Assembly (NCBI RefSeq): GCF_902825155.1
Contig: NZ_CADEAG010000001.1
Span: forward strand, 434,001 to 498,000
Origin: Bartonella taylorii 8TBB
GTDB lineage: Bacteria > Pseudomonadota > Alphaproteobacteria > Rhizobiales > Rhizobiaceae
Length of the DNA: 64,000 bases
Direction: 5' to 3'
Shown here: piece after piece, positions 20,378 through 30,010 of the stretch
How the letters are laid out: the number at the start of each line of letters is the position of its first letter
Position numbering within the stretch: position 1 is the first letter of the stretch
The notes under the pieces: generated by a model
The model's database searches: none
Seen by the model: only the letters and a program-made list of their open reading frames with translations
What the model was told of the DNA's origin: nothing
Position numbers and translations under genes: made by a program

Positions 20378-23065
20378 ATGACTCAAATTGATAGCTTTAA
20401 TTGTCGCAAAACTTTAAATGTTGGTGGCAAAGAATATACTTATTATAGTTTGATTGAAGCGGAGAAGAACGGTCTTCAAGGTGTTTCTCGTTTGCCGTTT
20501 TCAATGAAAGTGATTCTTGAAAATTTGCTACGATTTGAAGACGGACGTTCGGTCAAAAAAGGAGATATTCTAAATGTTGCTAAGTGGTTAAATGATAAAG
20601 GCAGCGCTGGCGCAGAAATCGCCTACCGCCCCGCGCGTGTTCTCATGCAAGACTTCACGGGTGTCCCTGCCGTTGTTGATCTCTCTGCGATGCGCGATGC
20701 CATGGTAAAACTTGGAGGAAATGCTGAAAAAATCAACCCTCTTATTCCCGTTGATCTTATCATTGATCACTCGATTATCGTTGATCATTTTGGTAATCCT
20801 ATGGCTTTTAAAGACAACGTTGAGTATGAATATGAACGCAATAGCGAACGTTATCGTTTCCTTAAGTGGGGACAGCAAGCTTTTCAGAATTTTCGCGTTG
20901 TGCCTCCAGGAACGGGAATTTGCCATCAGGTTAATCTGGAATATTTAGCACAATGTGTGTGGTTAAAGAATGAAGGAGGGTATCAGACGGTCTATCCTGA
21001 TACCTGTGTGGGAACTGATTCGCATACAACTATGGTGAATGGTTTAGGCGTTTTAGGCTGGGGTGTTGGCGGTATTGAAGCAGAAGCGGCAATGTTAGGA
21101 CAGCCTGTTTCTATGTTATTGCCTGAAGTGATTGGTTTCCGTTTAACAGGTAAACTTAAAGAAGGTGTGACGGCTACTGATTTAGTGTTGACAGTGACGC
21201 AAATTCTACGCAAGAAGGGTGTTGTTGGTAAGTTTGTTGAGTTTTTTGGTCCAGGTCTGGAGCACATGACGCTTGCTGATCGGGCGACGATTGCGAATAT
21301 GGCACCCGAATATGGTGCAACATGTGGTTTTTTCCCAATTGACAAAGAAACAGTGCGTTATCTCAACATGACAGGGCGTGATGAAAGTCGAATTGCTCTA
21401 GTAGAAGCTTATTCCAAGGCACAAGGGATGTGGCATGACGAAATAATCGTCGATCCTATTTTTACTGATACAATTGAATTAGATATGGAAAGTGTTGTGC
21501 CTTCTATGGCCGGTCCTAAACGTCCTGAGGGGCGTATTGCATTGGAAAGTGTTGGACAGGGTTTTGAAGTGGCATTGTCTGGGGACTATAAGAAGACTGG
21601 TAGTCAAGATGATCGTTATAGAGTTGAGGGTGAGGGATATGATCTTGGCCATGGCGATGTGGTGATTGCTGCGATTACTTCTTGTACGAATACATCCAAT
21701 CCAAGTGTTCTTATTGCTGCAGGTCTTTTGGCACGTAATGCTGTAGCGAAAGGTCTTAAAAGCAAACCGTGGGTTAAGACTTCTCTTGCCCCTGGCTCGC
21801 AAGTTGTTGAAGCTTACCTTATCAATTCCGGTCTTCAAAAAGATTTAAATACATTAGGGTTTAACTTAGTCGGGTTTGGGTGCACGACATGTATTGGAAA
21901 TTCTGGCCCTTTATTGCCTGCTATTTCCAAAACGATTAACGATAATGGTTTAATCGCTGCTGCGGTTCTTTCAGGAAATCGTAATTTTGAAGGGCGTGTA
22001 TCACCTGATGTGCAAGCGAATTATTTAGCTTCCCCACCGCTCGTTGTTGCACACGCTTTGGCAGGAACGGTGCGTAAAGATTTAACCAAGGAGCCTCTTG
22101 GAGAAGGTTCAGACGGACAACCGGTTTATTTGAGAGACATTTGGCCAACTTCTAAAGAAATACAGGAATTTATCGAAAAGAATGTCACACGTAAGATTTT
22201 TGCTGAAAAATATGCAGATGTGTTTAAAGGAGATGAAAATTGGCAAGAAGTCCAAGTCCCGACAGGAGCTACTTATTCTTGGGATGAACAGTCGACATAT
22301 GTGCGTAATCCGCCATATTTTAATAATATGCGGAAGATCCCTGATGTCTTACAAGACATTAAAGATGCACGGATTTTAGGTTTGTTTGGTGATAAAATCA
22401 CAACGGATCATATTTCTCCTGCTGGTTCTATTAAGATTGATTCTCCTGCAGGGAAATATTTGACGGATCATGGGGTTAAAGTAGCTGATTTTAACCAATA
22501 TGGAACGCGTCGTGGAAATCATGAAGTGATGATGCGCGGAACCTTTGCCAATATTCGCATTCGTAATTTCATGCTAGGAGAAAATGGTCGTGAAGGAGGC
22601 TATACGATTCATTATCCGTCAGGAGCAGAGCAGGCAATTTATGATGCAGCAATGGCATATAAACGGGAAGGTGTTCCGCTCGTTGTGTTTGCTGGTATTG
22701 AATATGGTAATGGGTCATCGCGTGATTGGGCAGCTAAGGGTACCAATCTTCTTGGTGTAAAGGCAGTGATTGCTCAGTCTTTTGAAAGGATTCATCGCTC
22801 TAATCTTGTTGGTATGGGAATTGTTCCTTTTGTATTTGAAGAAGGCGAGAGCTGGAGATCTTTGGGTTTAAGGGGGGATGAAAAGGTAACGATTGAAGGA
22901 ATTCATAGCTTGAAACCTCGACAAAAGACTATAGCCACAATCACTTTTTCTGATGGAATGATAAAAACTGTTTCATTATTATGCCGTGTTGATACTGAAG
23001 ACGAGTTAGATTATTTGCATCATGGTGGAATTTTACAATATGTTTTGCGTAATCTTGCAGTTTAA
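20378..23065 (+). CDS. acnA: Aconitate hydratase A
   Basis: Aconitase isomerises citrate to isocitrate in the TCA cycle using a [4Fe-4S] cluster. The 895-residue chain is the AcnA type. Residues include the DSHTTMVNGLGVLGWGVGGI block near residue 211, the first cluster Cys in AITSCTNTSNP (about residue 435), the second and third in VGFGCTTCIGNSGPL (about residues 501-504), and the swivel-domain arginine in GIEYGNGSSRDWAAKGT near residue 775. It is a single gene, probably controlled from the region holding the TAGAA/TTCTA palindrome. The length and all catalytic blocks are normal. Confidence 0.96.
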   Translation: MTQIDSFNCRKTLNVGGKEYTYYSLIEAEKNGLQGVSRLPFSMKVILENLLRFEDGRSVKKGDILNVAKWLNDKGSAGAEIAYRPARVLMQDFTGVPAVVDLSAMRDAMVKLGGNAEKINPLIPVDLIIDHSIIVDHFGNPMAFKDNVEYEYERNSERYRFLKWGQQAFQNFRVVPPGTGICHQVNLEYLAQCVWLKNEGGYQTVYPDTCVGTDSHTTMVNGLGVLGWGVGGIEAEAAMLGQPVSMLLPEVIGFRLTGKLKEGVTATDLVLTVTQILRKKGVVGKFVEFFGPGLEHMTLADRATIANMAPEYGATCGFFPIDKETVRYLNMTGRDESRIALVEAYSKAQGMWHDEIIVDPIFTDTIELDMESVVPSMAGPKRPEGRIALESVGQGFEVALSGDYKKTGSQDDRYRVEGEGYDLGHGDVVIAAITSCTNTSNPSVLIAAGLLARNAVAKGLKSKPWVKTSLAPGSQVVEAYLINSGLQKDLNTLGFNLVGFGCTTCIGNSGPLLPAISKTINDNGLIAAAVLSGNRNFEGRVSPDVQANYLASPPLVVAHALAGTVRKDLTKEPLGEGSDGQPVYLRDIWPTSKEIQEFIEKNVTRKIFAEKYADVFKGDENWQEVQVPTGATYSWDEQSTYVRNPPYFNNMRKIPDVLQDIKDARILGLFGDKITTDHISPAGSIKIDSPAGKYLTDHGVKVADFNQYGTRRGNHEVMMRGTFANIRIRNFMLGENGREGGYTIHYPSGAEQAIYDAAMAYKREGVPLVVFAGIEYGNGSSRDWAAKGTNLLGVKAVIAQSFERIHRSNLVGMGIVPFVFEEGESWRSLGLRGDEKVTIEGIHSLKPRQKTIATITFSDGMIKTVSLLCRVDTEDELDYLHHGGILQYVLRNLAV

Positions 23066-23156
23066 ATGCATTGTTCATTGAGGAATGATTTTAAATTATG
23101 AATGTAGGTTTCAAGGAGTTTGGCTTTGTTTTTTATACCTCTCTTCGAAAATTCGA

Positions 23157-23185
23157 TTGACGTTGGCTTGAGGATTGCGTTATAA
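23157..23185 (+). promoter_or_regulatory. Predicted sigma-70 promoter of rpsT
   Basis: TTGACG, a 17-bp spacer and TTATAA lie about 110 bp before the rpsT start, close to the sigma-70 consensus. Confidence 0.55.
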
Positions 23186-23296
23186 GCCGTACAGTTATCA
23201 GCAGCTTTATAGTTTTGCTTGGCTTGAGTTTATTTGGATTAGAAGGGATATTATTTAGACTCTTCCTATCCTGTGCGTTGAAAGAGAGAGATATTT

Positions 23297-23563
23297 ATGG
23301 CGAATACACCTTCCGCTCGAAAAGCGGTGCGCAAAGTTGTGGCACGTACGCAGGTTAATAAGGCCCGCCGTTCACGTGTTCGTACTTTCGCACGTAAATT
23401 TGATGATGCTTTGGCTGGTGGTGATAAGACATCTGCGGAAATAGCATTTAAGAATTTAGAACCTGAGATTATGCGTGCGGTTTCCAAAGGGGTTTTTCAT
23501 AAGAATACTGCTGCGCGAAAAGTATCGCGTTTAGCGAAACGTTTGAAAGCTCTTAGCGTTTAA
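23297..23563 (+). CDS. rpsT: 30S ribosomal protein S20
   Basis: S20 is a primary 16S rRNA-binding protein of the small subunit. The 88-residue chain is Ala/Lys/Arg-rich and helical. It begins [20 protein letters not shown] and carries the family's [20 protein letters not shown] near the C-terminus. The ATG at 23297 follows GAGAGAGA. It lies directly before the dnaA region, as in many alphaproteobacteria, and ends with a strong terminator. Identity is clear. Confidence 0.97.
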   Translation: MANTPSARKAVRKVVARTQVNKARRSRVRTFARKFDDALAGGDKTSAEIAFKNLEPEIMRAVSKGVFHKNTAARKVSRLAKRLKALSV

Positions 23564-23589
23564 GCTTCTTCCATTTTATTAGAATCGGG

Positions 23590-23620
23590 CCAGCATCTAT
23601 GAAAGATGCTGGTTTTTTTT
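23590..23620 (+). terminator. Rho-independent terminator of rpsT
   Basis: CCAGCATCT / AGATGCTGG, a 9-bp perfect stem with a 5-nt loop, is followed by eight T residues. It lies 26 bp after the rpsT stop. Confidence 0.93.
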
Positions 23621-23663
23621 ATTTTTAGAGAATTTTACACTTTTTAGGAGGGGAACTTGCAGC

Positions 23664-24009
23664 GATTCTTTCCATGAAAAGGGAGAGAAGATTTGTAGAA
23701 TTTGTATGGTTATCCACAAGCTTTGTGGATTTTTACAGAGTCTTTTTTGTCAAGCATTTTTATTTTTTTTTTTTAATCTGAAAAGATTCTTTAATTATTG
23801 GTAAATTTATAGAAAAAAAATGAATTGAATCAATTATTTTTCTCATTCCTTATTTATGTGAGCAGATTTATAGCGGCCTTTTAAAGGCTTTTGATTTTAT
23901 TTTGACCCCTTGCATTTTACCTCTGCTGTTTTGTATGGTTCTTATGAAAATTAAAAATGTATAGGGGTCACATCAGCGCATTATCTTATGTTACGTTGAG
24001 TTTAGATTC
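23664..24009. promoter_or_regulatory. dnaA upstream region: paired DnaA boxes and GANTC cluster
   Basis: This is a 714-bp gap without genes. TTATCCACA at 23710-23718 is a consensus DnaA box, and 5 bp later TGTGGATTT (23724-23732) is a one-mismatch box in the opposite orientation. A strongly AT-rich tract with long T-runs follows (about 23750-23850). GANTC sites occur at 23664, 23738, 23785, 23827 and 24005. This is either an autoregulatory dnaA promoter or part of a replication origin. GANTC spacing suggests control by CcrM methylation. Origin function is inference. Confidence 0.5.
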
Positions 24010-24277
24010 TTTTGTTTAGGTTGTTATGAGCTCTTATTTTGGATGGGTTTTCTGACGTATTTTTTAATTTTCTTGATCGGTATGTTTGCCATTTTAGAAG
24101 AATGGGTCGTATCATGAGGGCGAGTAAATCTTATTGGTCATCTTTGTTATGGAGTTGTAATGAAACTATCCCAAGGGGGGGATGAGTGATCTTATTTGGG
24201 GTAGGGCGTTTTGCCTTTGCTAAATCTGTTTTTAGCTGTTTGGCAGGACAAAATTTTTATTTTTATCAGGATGAAAG

Positions 24278-25849
24278 ATGGTGGATAAATTGAACTCTAA
24301 AGCTAGTTCCTATAAAGGAGTTTTGGTGAATGTCCTGTCGACAGAGAAAATAATAAAGAGTAAAATGACGGATAGTGGAGGGGCAGTTGGTGGAAATGCT
24401 TCTATAGAGCATCCTGTTATTTCAGAGGAAGAAGGCACGGCGGCTTTCGCGCGTGTGATGGCGCAATTAAAAGCGCAGGTTGGTATTGAGGCTTATACGA
24501 GTTGGTTTGGTCGTGTGAAGCTTGCTGAATATAGCCGTAGTCTTGTAAAGCTTTCTGTCCCTACAGCATTTTTGCGTTCATGGATTAGTAATCACTATGG
24601 TTCTCTTTTGACAAATTTATGGAAACAAGAGAATTCAGCGATTCTTCGTGTTGAAGTCATTGTTCGCGGTATGAAGCGTGTTTCAGGAGGTGTGATCTGT
24701 AAAACGAGTACAGCTCCTGTTGTTCTGGAAGAGCGGACACCTCCATCTTTTGTTGAGAATTACACAGAACATTCTGTAAAGAATGTTCAAGCGGGTGTTT
24801 TTGGTTCACCACTTGATTCTCGCTATACTTTTGAAAGTTTTGTGGAAGGTTCTTCTAACCGTGTTGCTTTAGCTGCAGCACGTTCGATTGCAGAAGGACA
24901 TAAAAGTGCTTTAAGATTTAATCCTCTTTTTATTCACGCATCTGTTGGTTTAGGGAAAACGCATTTGCTTCAAGCTATTGCAGCTGCAGCACTGAAGCGT
25001 TTGACACCTGCGCGGGTTATTTACTTGACCGCTGAATATTTTATGTGGCGTTTTGCGACGGCTATTCGTGATAATGATGCCCTTTCTTTTAAAGAGCAGC
25101 TTCGTGATATTGATCTTCTCATTATTGATGATATGCAATTTTTGCAGGGAAAGTCGATACAGCATGAATTTTGTCATTTGCTTAATATGTTGCTTGATAG
25201 TGCAAAACAAGTTGTTGTGGCTGCGGATCGTCCACCAGCAGAATTAGAATCGCTTGATCTTCGTGTTCGGTCTCGTCTTCAGGGAGGAGTAGCCCTTGAA
25301 ATTGAAGCACCAGATTATGAAATGCGTTTAAAAATGCTACATCAGCGGTTGAAGGTAGCACAACAAGATGATAATATGCTCTCGATTTCTGATGATATTC
25401 TGGAGTATATTGCGAGAATAGTTTTAGGGTCGGGACGTGATATTGAAGGAGCATTTAATCAGTTATTGTTTCGTCAGTCTTTTGAGTCTGATTTATCGTT
25501 AGAACGGATTGATGAGTTATTAGGTCACTTGACACGTTCTGGTGAGCCTAGGCGCATCCGGATCGAAGAAATTCAGCGCACAGTTGCGCGTCATTATAAT
25601 GTTTCTAAACAGGATTTGTTATCTAATCGTCGAACCCGTACAGTTGTTAAACCGCGACAAGTTGCGATGTATTTGGCAAAAATGTTGACACCTCGCTCGT
25701 TGCCAGAAATTGGGCGTCGTTTTGGTGGGCGTGATCATACAACAGTTTTGCATGCTGTTCGTAAAATTGAAGATTTGGTTTGTGGTGATCAAACTTTGGC
25801 CAAAGAGCTTGAATTGCTTAAGCGGTTGATTGGAGAGCAGGCTGCATAG
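24278..25849 (+). CDS. dnaA: Chromosomal replication initiator DnaA
   Basis: DnaA is the AAA+ initiator that binds DnaA boxes and melts the origin. The 523-residue chain has an extra N-terminal stretch of about 50 residues, as in other rhizobia, then domain I from about residue 60. The AAA+ core (about residues 180-395) has Walker A in [13 protein letters not shown] near residue 224, Walker B in [13 protein letters not shown] near residue 286, and RVRSRLQGG. Domain IV ends with the DNA-binding signature [16 protein letters not shown] near residue 487. An internal ATG (MTDSGGAV, about codon 30) is an alternative start. It is followed by dnaN and recF. Confidence 0.96.
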   Translation: MVDKLNSKASSYKGVLVNVLSTEKIIKSKMTDSGGAVGGNASIEHPVISEEEGTAAFARVMAQLKAQVGIEAYTSWFGRVKLAEYSRSLVKLSVPTAFLRSWISNHYGSLLTNLWKQENSAILRVEVIVRGMKRVSGGVICKTSTAPVVLEERTPPSFVENYTEHSVKNVQAGVFGSPLDSRYTFESFVEGSSNRVALAAARSIAEGHKSALRFNPLFIHASVGLGKTHLLQAIAAAALKRLTPARVIYLTAEYFMWRFATAIRDNDALSFKEQLRDIDLLIIDDMQFLQGKSIQHEFCHLLNMLLDSAKQVVVAADRPPAELESLDLRVRSRLQGGVALEIEAPDYEMRLKMLHQRLKVAQQDDNMLSISDDILEYIARIVLGSGRDIEGAFNQLLFRQSFESDLSLERIDELLGHLTRSGEPRRIRIEEIQRTVARHYNVSKQDLLSNRRTRTVVKPRQVAMYLAKMLTPRSLPEIGRRFGGRDHTTVLHAVRKIEDLVCGDQTLAKELELLKRLIGEQAA

Positions 25850-26038
25850 TGTTTGTAGTCTTTCCTCTTTTTGGAGAAATCTTACAGAGGGTTTCATGAA
25901 GAGAGCTTTTTTTTCTTATAAAAGAGTCACTTGCCATTTTAAGAGAGGTTGAATAGAGTTTGGTGGATGATTCTTAAGGGGATAGGTTATTTTTCTAGAG
26001 AGTTTCTATAGTTTTCGGTAAATTATAACGGATATTTT

Positions 26039-27160
26039 ATGCGTATTACAGTTGATCGCAGTCAATTTCTCAAGTCTCTTGGTCGTGTTCACCGTGTGGT
26101 TGAGCGTCGTAATACTGTTCCTATTTTGTCAAATGTGCTGATTGATGCAGAGAATGGGAGTGTGCAATTAAAGGCAACAGATCTTGATTTAGAGATTACA
26201 GAATCTTTTATAGCAAATATTGAACAAGCTGGGGCAATAACTGTTCCAGCACATTTGCTGTATGACATAGTTCGAAAACTTCCTGATGGCAGTGAAATCC
26301 TATTATCGGTTGATGAGAATCAAGCAAATACCATGTCCGTTGTTTCGGGTCGTGCACATTTTCAGCTTCAGTGTCTTCCAAAAATAGATTTTCCAGAGTC
26401 GCTTCCCGGTCAGTTCGGTTATCGTTTCTCTCTGTCAGCATTGAGGTTGAAACATTTACTTGATTGTACGCAATTTGCTATTTCTACTGAAGAAACACGT
26501 TATTATCTTAATGGTATTTATTTTCATGTTGTTAATGACGGTATTTTGAAACTGCGTTTAGTTGCGACCGATGGTCACCGTTTGGCACAAGTTGATATGG
26601 AAGCTCCTTCAGGTGTTGATGGTATGCCAGGTGTCATTATTCCTCGTAAAGCCGTAGGGGAATTACAAAAACTTCTTTCAGAAGAAATTGATGGGGATAT
26701 GTGTGTAGAGCTCTCAGAGACGAAGATTCGTTTTTCTGTAGGTTCTGTAGTTTTTACATCAAAATTAATTGACGGAACATTTCCAGACTATCAACGTGTT
26801 ATCCCTCTTGGAAATGATAAAAAGTTGATTGTCAATAGACAGGATTTTTCTTCTGCGGTTGATCGTGTTTCAACGATTTCGAGTGATCGCGGACGTGCGG
26901 TAAAGTTAACGATTGAGCATGGGCAATTGAAGCTTGTCGTTAATAATCCTGATTCGGGAAGCGCGGAAGACCAATTAGCGGCAGATTACACATCGGATCC
27001 ATTTGAGATAGGGTTTAATTCACGTTATCTTTTGGATATTGCAGGGCAATTTTCGAGTGATGAGATGGTTTTTATGTTGTCTGATGCTGTGGCTCCAGCT
27101 CTGATTCGTGATAATGATGATGCGGACGCACTTTACGTGCTGATGCCCATTCGCGTTTAG
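26039..27160 (+). CDS. dnaN: DNA polymerase III subunit beta (sliding clamp)
   Basis: The beta clamp is a ring-shaped homodimer that tethers polymerase III to DNA. The 373-residue chain has the three-repeat clamp organisation. It starts MRITVDRSQFLKSLGRVHRV, with RRNTVPILSNVLI near residue 23, VATDGHRLAQVDM near residue 180 and the C-terminal VLMPIRV typical of the family. It lies 189 bp after dnaA and 20 bp before recF, so dnaN-recF are probably one transcript. The dnaA-dnaN-recF order is common across bacteria although often broken in alphaproteobacteria. Confidence 0.96.
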   Translation: MRITVDRSQFLKSLGRVHRVVERRNTVPILSNVLIDAENGSVQLKATDLDLEITESFIANIEQAGAITVPAHLLYDIVRKLPDGSEILLSVDENQANTMSVVSGRAHFQLQCLPKIDFPESLPGQFGYRFSLSALRLKHLLDCTQFAISTEETRYYLNGIYFHVVNDGILKLRLVATDGHRLAQVDMEAPSGVDGMPGVIIPRKAVGELQKLLSEEIDGDMCVELSETKIRFSVGSVVFTSKLIDGTFPDYQRVIPLGNDKKLIVNRQDFSSAVDRVSTISSDRGRAVKLTIEHGQLKLVVNNPDSGSAEDQLAADYTSDPFEIGFNSRYLLDIAGQFSSDEMVFMLSDAVAPALIRDNDDADALYVLMPIRV

Positions 27161-27180
27161 GGAAGATTGTTTTGCAATGC

Positions 27181-28314
27181 ATGGCTGGTCATGTGCACAA
27201 AGTGGCAGTGAGACAGCTAAAGCTTTGGCGTTATCGCAATTATCCTTCTTTTAATATTCGTTTTTCAGGTCAGCATGTGGTTCTTACTGGCCATAACGGT
27301 GCTGGTAAGACTAATCTTTTAGAGGCGTTATCTTTTCTTTCTCCTGGTCGTGGTTTGCGGCGTGCGTCCTATTCTGATGTTAGTTTTGCAGATAGTAGAG
27401 GCGAAGGGTTTGTTGTGTTTGCGCGTCTTGAATGTGCTCTTTATGGTGAAGTGAATATCGGTACAGCTTTAGAAATTGATGATAACAGTCGAAAAGTGCA
27501 TATTAATGGTGTGAATGAGACAGGTGATTGTTTAACAGATTATTGTCATATTAGTATCCTGACTCCTTCTATGGACGGGCTTTTTACAGGTTCTGCGCTT
27601 GAACGTCGTCGTTTTTTGGATCGTATGGTTTTGGCTATTGATCCTTTGCATAGTCGCCGCATAGCAGATTATGATAGGGCTATGCGTGCACGTAATCGTT
27701 TGTTTTCGGATGGAAATGATGATTGTGCTTGGTTTGATGCTTTAGAAAAGCAAATGGCAGAACTTGCGACGGCTATTGCTGCGGCGCGTATTGATGTTAT
27801 TCGGCTTTTAAATGAGATATTTTCACAAACGCCATCTCATATACCTTTTCCACGGGCTTTTTTGCAAATTGATGGTTTTTTAGAAACGGCTTTAAGTAAG
27901 ATATCGGCGGTTGAGGTTGAAGAACAATTTTGTGATCGGTTGCAACATAACCGCGCAATAGATCGTGCTGCTGGGCGGACATTAGAGGGACCGCATCGCA
28001 CGGATTTGCAGGTTTTTTATGCTGATAAAAATATACCTGCAGGATCTTGTTCAACAGGTGAACAAAAAGCTCTGCTAACAGGTTTGGTTTTGTGTCACGC
28101 GCGTTTAACAGGGATGATGTCGTATAAGGCTCCCATTCTTCTTCTTGATGAAATGGCTGCGCATCTTGATTCTTATAGGCGTGCTGCTTTATTTGATATT
28201 CTTGATGACCTAGGTGGACAAACATTTATGACAGGAACAGATCGCATTTTATTTGATGCCTTAAAAGGACGAGCAGAATTTTTTGAGATTAAGGATGGAG
28301 CTTTATTGCAGTAA
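27181..28314 (+). CDS. recF: DNA replication and repair protein RecF
   Basis: RecF is an SMC-like ATPase that helps load RecA at gapped DNA. The protein has about 377 residues. Walker A is GHNGAGKTNLLEAL near residue 38, and the signature and Walker B regions are visible as CSTGEQKALLTGLVLCHARL near residue 287 and ILLLDEMAAHLD near residue 319. The frame begins with a TTG at 27172, but the ATG at 27181 is likelier, giving MAGHVHKVAVRQLKLWRYRN. It sits 20 bp after dnaN. The gene appears intact. Confidence 0.94.
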   Translation: MAGHVHKVAVRQLKLWRYRNYPSFNIRFSGQHVVLTGHNGAGKTNLLEALSFLSPGRGLRRASYSDVSFADSRGEGFVVFARLECALYGEVNIGTALEIDDNSRKVHINGVNETGDCLTDYCHISILTPSMDGLFTGSALERRRFLDRMVLAIDPLHSRRIADYDRAMRARNRLFSDGNDDCAWFDALEKQMAELATAIAAARIDVIRLLNEIFSQTPSHIPFPRAFLQIDGFLETALSKISAVEVEEQFCDRLQHNRAIDRAAGRTLEGPHRTDLQVFYADKNIPAGSCSTGEQKALLTGLVLCHARLTGMMSYKAPILLLDEMAAHLDSYRRAALFDILDDLGGQTFMTGTDRILFDALKGRAEFFEIKDGALLQ

Positions 28315-28366
28315 GAAACATGCTAAAATTTTTTTATAAGGTGATGGTCGAGATGAGAGGCTTGCT

Positions 28367-28834
28367 GTGTCTAAAATTATAACGGTTTTAAATGGTCCTA
28401 ATTTAAATTTTCTAGGTCAACGTGAGCCAGAAATTTACGGAACTGAAACCCTAGAAGATATTGAAAAATTTTGTAGGGAATGGGCAACAAGAGCTGGTGT
28501 GATAGTACACTTTCATCAAAGTAACTGTGAGGGTCAATTGATAGAATGGATCCAAGCAGCGATTGGGGTGAGTGCTGGATTGATCATAAATCCAGCTGCT
28601 TATAGTCACACATCTGTTGCAATTCTTGACGCCTTAAAAATGTTTTCAGGGCCAAAAGTAGAGGTCCATTTGTCTCATATTTATCAGCGTGAAGCTTTTC
28701 GCCATCATTCTTATACATCTGCTGGTGTGGATGCGGTTATTGCTGGCTGTGGGAGTGATGGATATCGGTTTGCGCTTGAATATATTGCTAAGAGGCTTAA
28801 ATTTACTCCAGAAGGGATGAAGCTTGTAGAATAA
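28367..28834 (+). CDS. aroQ: Type II 3-dehydroquinate dehydratase
   Basis: The enzyme dehydrates 3-dehydroquinate to 3-dehydroshikimate in the shikimate pathway; the type II form is a dodecamer. The 155-residue chain has the N-terminal LNGPNLNFLGQREPEIYG (about residues 8-25) with the catalytic Tyr, FHQSNCEGQLIEWIQ near residue 47, INPAAYSHTSVAILDAL with the substrate Asn near residue 74, and VEVHLSHIYQREAFRHHSY with the catalytic His near residue 101. The start is GTG at 28367, with GAGAGG 6 bases upstream; the nearby ATG at 28353 is out of frame. In rhizobia accB-accC usually follow; here cyoA does. Confidence 0.95.
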   Translation: MSKIITVLNGPNLNFLGQREPEIYGTETLEDIEKFCREWATRAGVIVHFHQSNCEGQLIEWIQAAIGVSAGLIINPAAYSHTSVAILDALKMFSGPKVEVHLSHIYQREAFRHHSYTSAGVDAVIAGCGSDGYRFALEYIAKRLKFTPEGMKLVE

Positions 28835-28946
28835 TGGTAAGTGCATTTTAATTTACTTGATAATTCTTTTTAAATAGGTAAGCATGTCATGAGGGTTTTG
28901 TTGTTTTTTTATAACAACTTCCGATATATATGATGGGGCAGGTAGA

Positions 28947-29918
28947 ATGAGAAACTTTGTTAAACAAATAAAGATGCTCGTAATTTTAGGGGTGGCGTTG
29001 CTTTTATCTGGTTGTAAAATAGATGTTCTTCAACCGTCGGGTTATGTGGCACGTCAACAGCTCATTTTAATTGTTATTTGTGTAGCTGTTATGCTTTGCG
29101 TTGTGATTCCAGTGATGGTGAGTGTGGTGTTTTTGGCTATTAAATATCGTGCATCGAACACGGCAGAAGAATATTTACCTGATTGGGGACACTCAAATAA
29201 AATTGAAGCATTTATGTGGGGTGTTCCAATTGTTATTGTGTTGGTGTTAGGTTCATTGACAGCTTATTACACCTATAAGCTTGAGCCAGAGAATCCGCTT
29301 CCAGTGGAAGTAGTTGGTGAAGGAAAACCATTGCAAGTAGATGTTGTGGCTCTCGATTGGAAATGGCTCTTTATGTATCCTGAATATGGTGTTGCATCTA
29401 TCAATGAAATTTACGCACCTGCAGGCCGTCAGGTTTTGTTACAATTAACATCGCATAGTTCTATTAATGCCTTTTGGGTACCAAAACTTGGCACGGTTCT
29501 TTACGCTATGCCGCAGATGAATTCTAAGTTGCATTTGATAGCTGATGAGCAGGGGGTATTCAAAGGGACTTCGGCAAATTACAGTGGTGATGGTTTTTCA
29601 GGGATGCGGTTTAAGTGGCATTCTGTTTCTCTACAGGATTTTGATGATTGGATTGCTAAAGCGCGTGCTAATGGCACGGTCCTTGATCGTGCATCTTATC
29701 GTCAGCTTTCCATTGCACCTCGTATGGGTGATATTTCTGCGAAAGAAAAGGATGCTGAAGTGCGTTATTTTGCACCCGTTGAGAAGCGGCTTTATTACCG
29801 GATTGTTAATCGGTGTGTTGATGAAAATACGGTATGTAATGAGGACTTAATGAAGCGTGCTGCGGCTCAGACACTGTGGGGCGCGCTTTGTTCTGTTTTT
29901 GATCCTGATGTTATTTAG
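28947..29918 (+). CDS. cyoA: Cytochrome o ubiquinol oxidase subunit II
   Basis: Subunit II of the cytochrome bo-type terminal quinol oxidase. The 323-residue precursor has a lipoprotein signal ending in LLLSGC, so Cys23 should be lipidated. Two membrane spans follow (about residues 40-65 and 90-110), then a periplasmic cupredoxin-like domain with VDVVALDWKWLFMYPEYG near residue 132. As in quinol oxidases, the Cu-A cysteine ligands of cytochrome c oxidases are not evident. It is the first gene of cyoABCD, and a hairpin lies between it and cyoB. Confidence 0.95.
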   Translation: MRNFVKQIKMLVILGVALLLSGCKIDVLQPSGYVARQQLILIVICVAVMLCVVIPVMVSVVFLAIKYRASNTAEEYLPDWGHSNKIEAFMWGVPIVIVLVLGSLTAYYTYKLEPENPLPVEVVGEGKPLQVDVVALDWKWLFMYPEYGVASINEIYAPAGRQVLLQLTSHSSINAFWVPKLGTVLYAMPQMNSKLHLIADEQGVFKGTSANYSGDGFSGMRFKWHSVSLQDFDDWIAKARANGTVLDRASYRQLSIAPRMGDISAKEKDAEVRYFAPVEKRLYYRIVNRCVDENTVCNEDLMKRAAAQTLWGALCSVFDPDVI

Positions 29919-29951
29919 AGTGTTGCTAGTGTTATTAGAGTATCGATCAAG

Positions 29952-29979
29952 AAAGAGCCTTTTTAAAATAAGGTTCTTT
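29952..29979 (+). other. Hairpin between cyoA and cyoB
   Basis: AAAGAGCCTT / AAGGTTCTTT form a 10-bp stem (one G-U) with an 8-nt loop. No T-run follows, so it is more likely an mRNA processing or stability element than a terminator. Confidence 0.4.
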
Positions 29980-30010
29980 AGAGTGAAATTTATTTGATAC
30001 GGGTTAAGAA

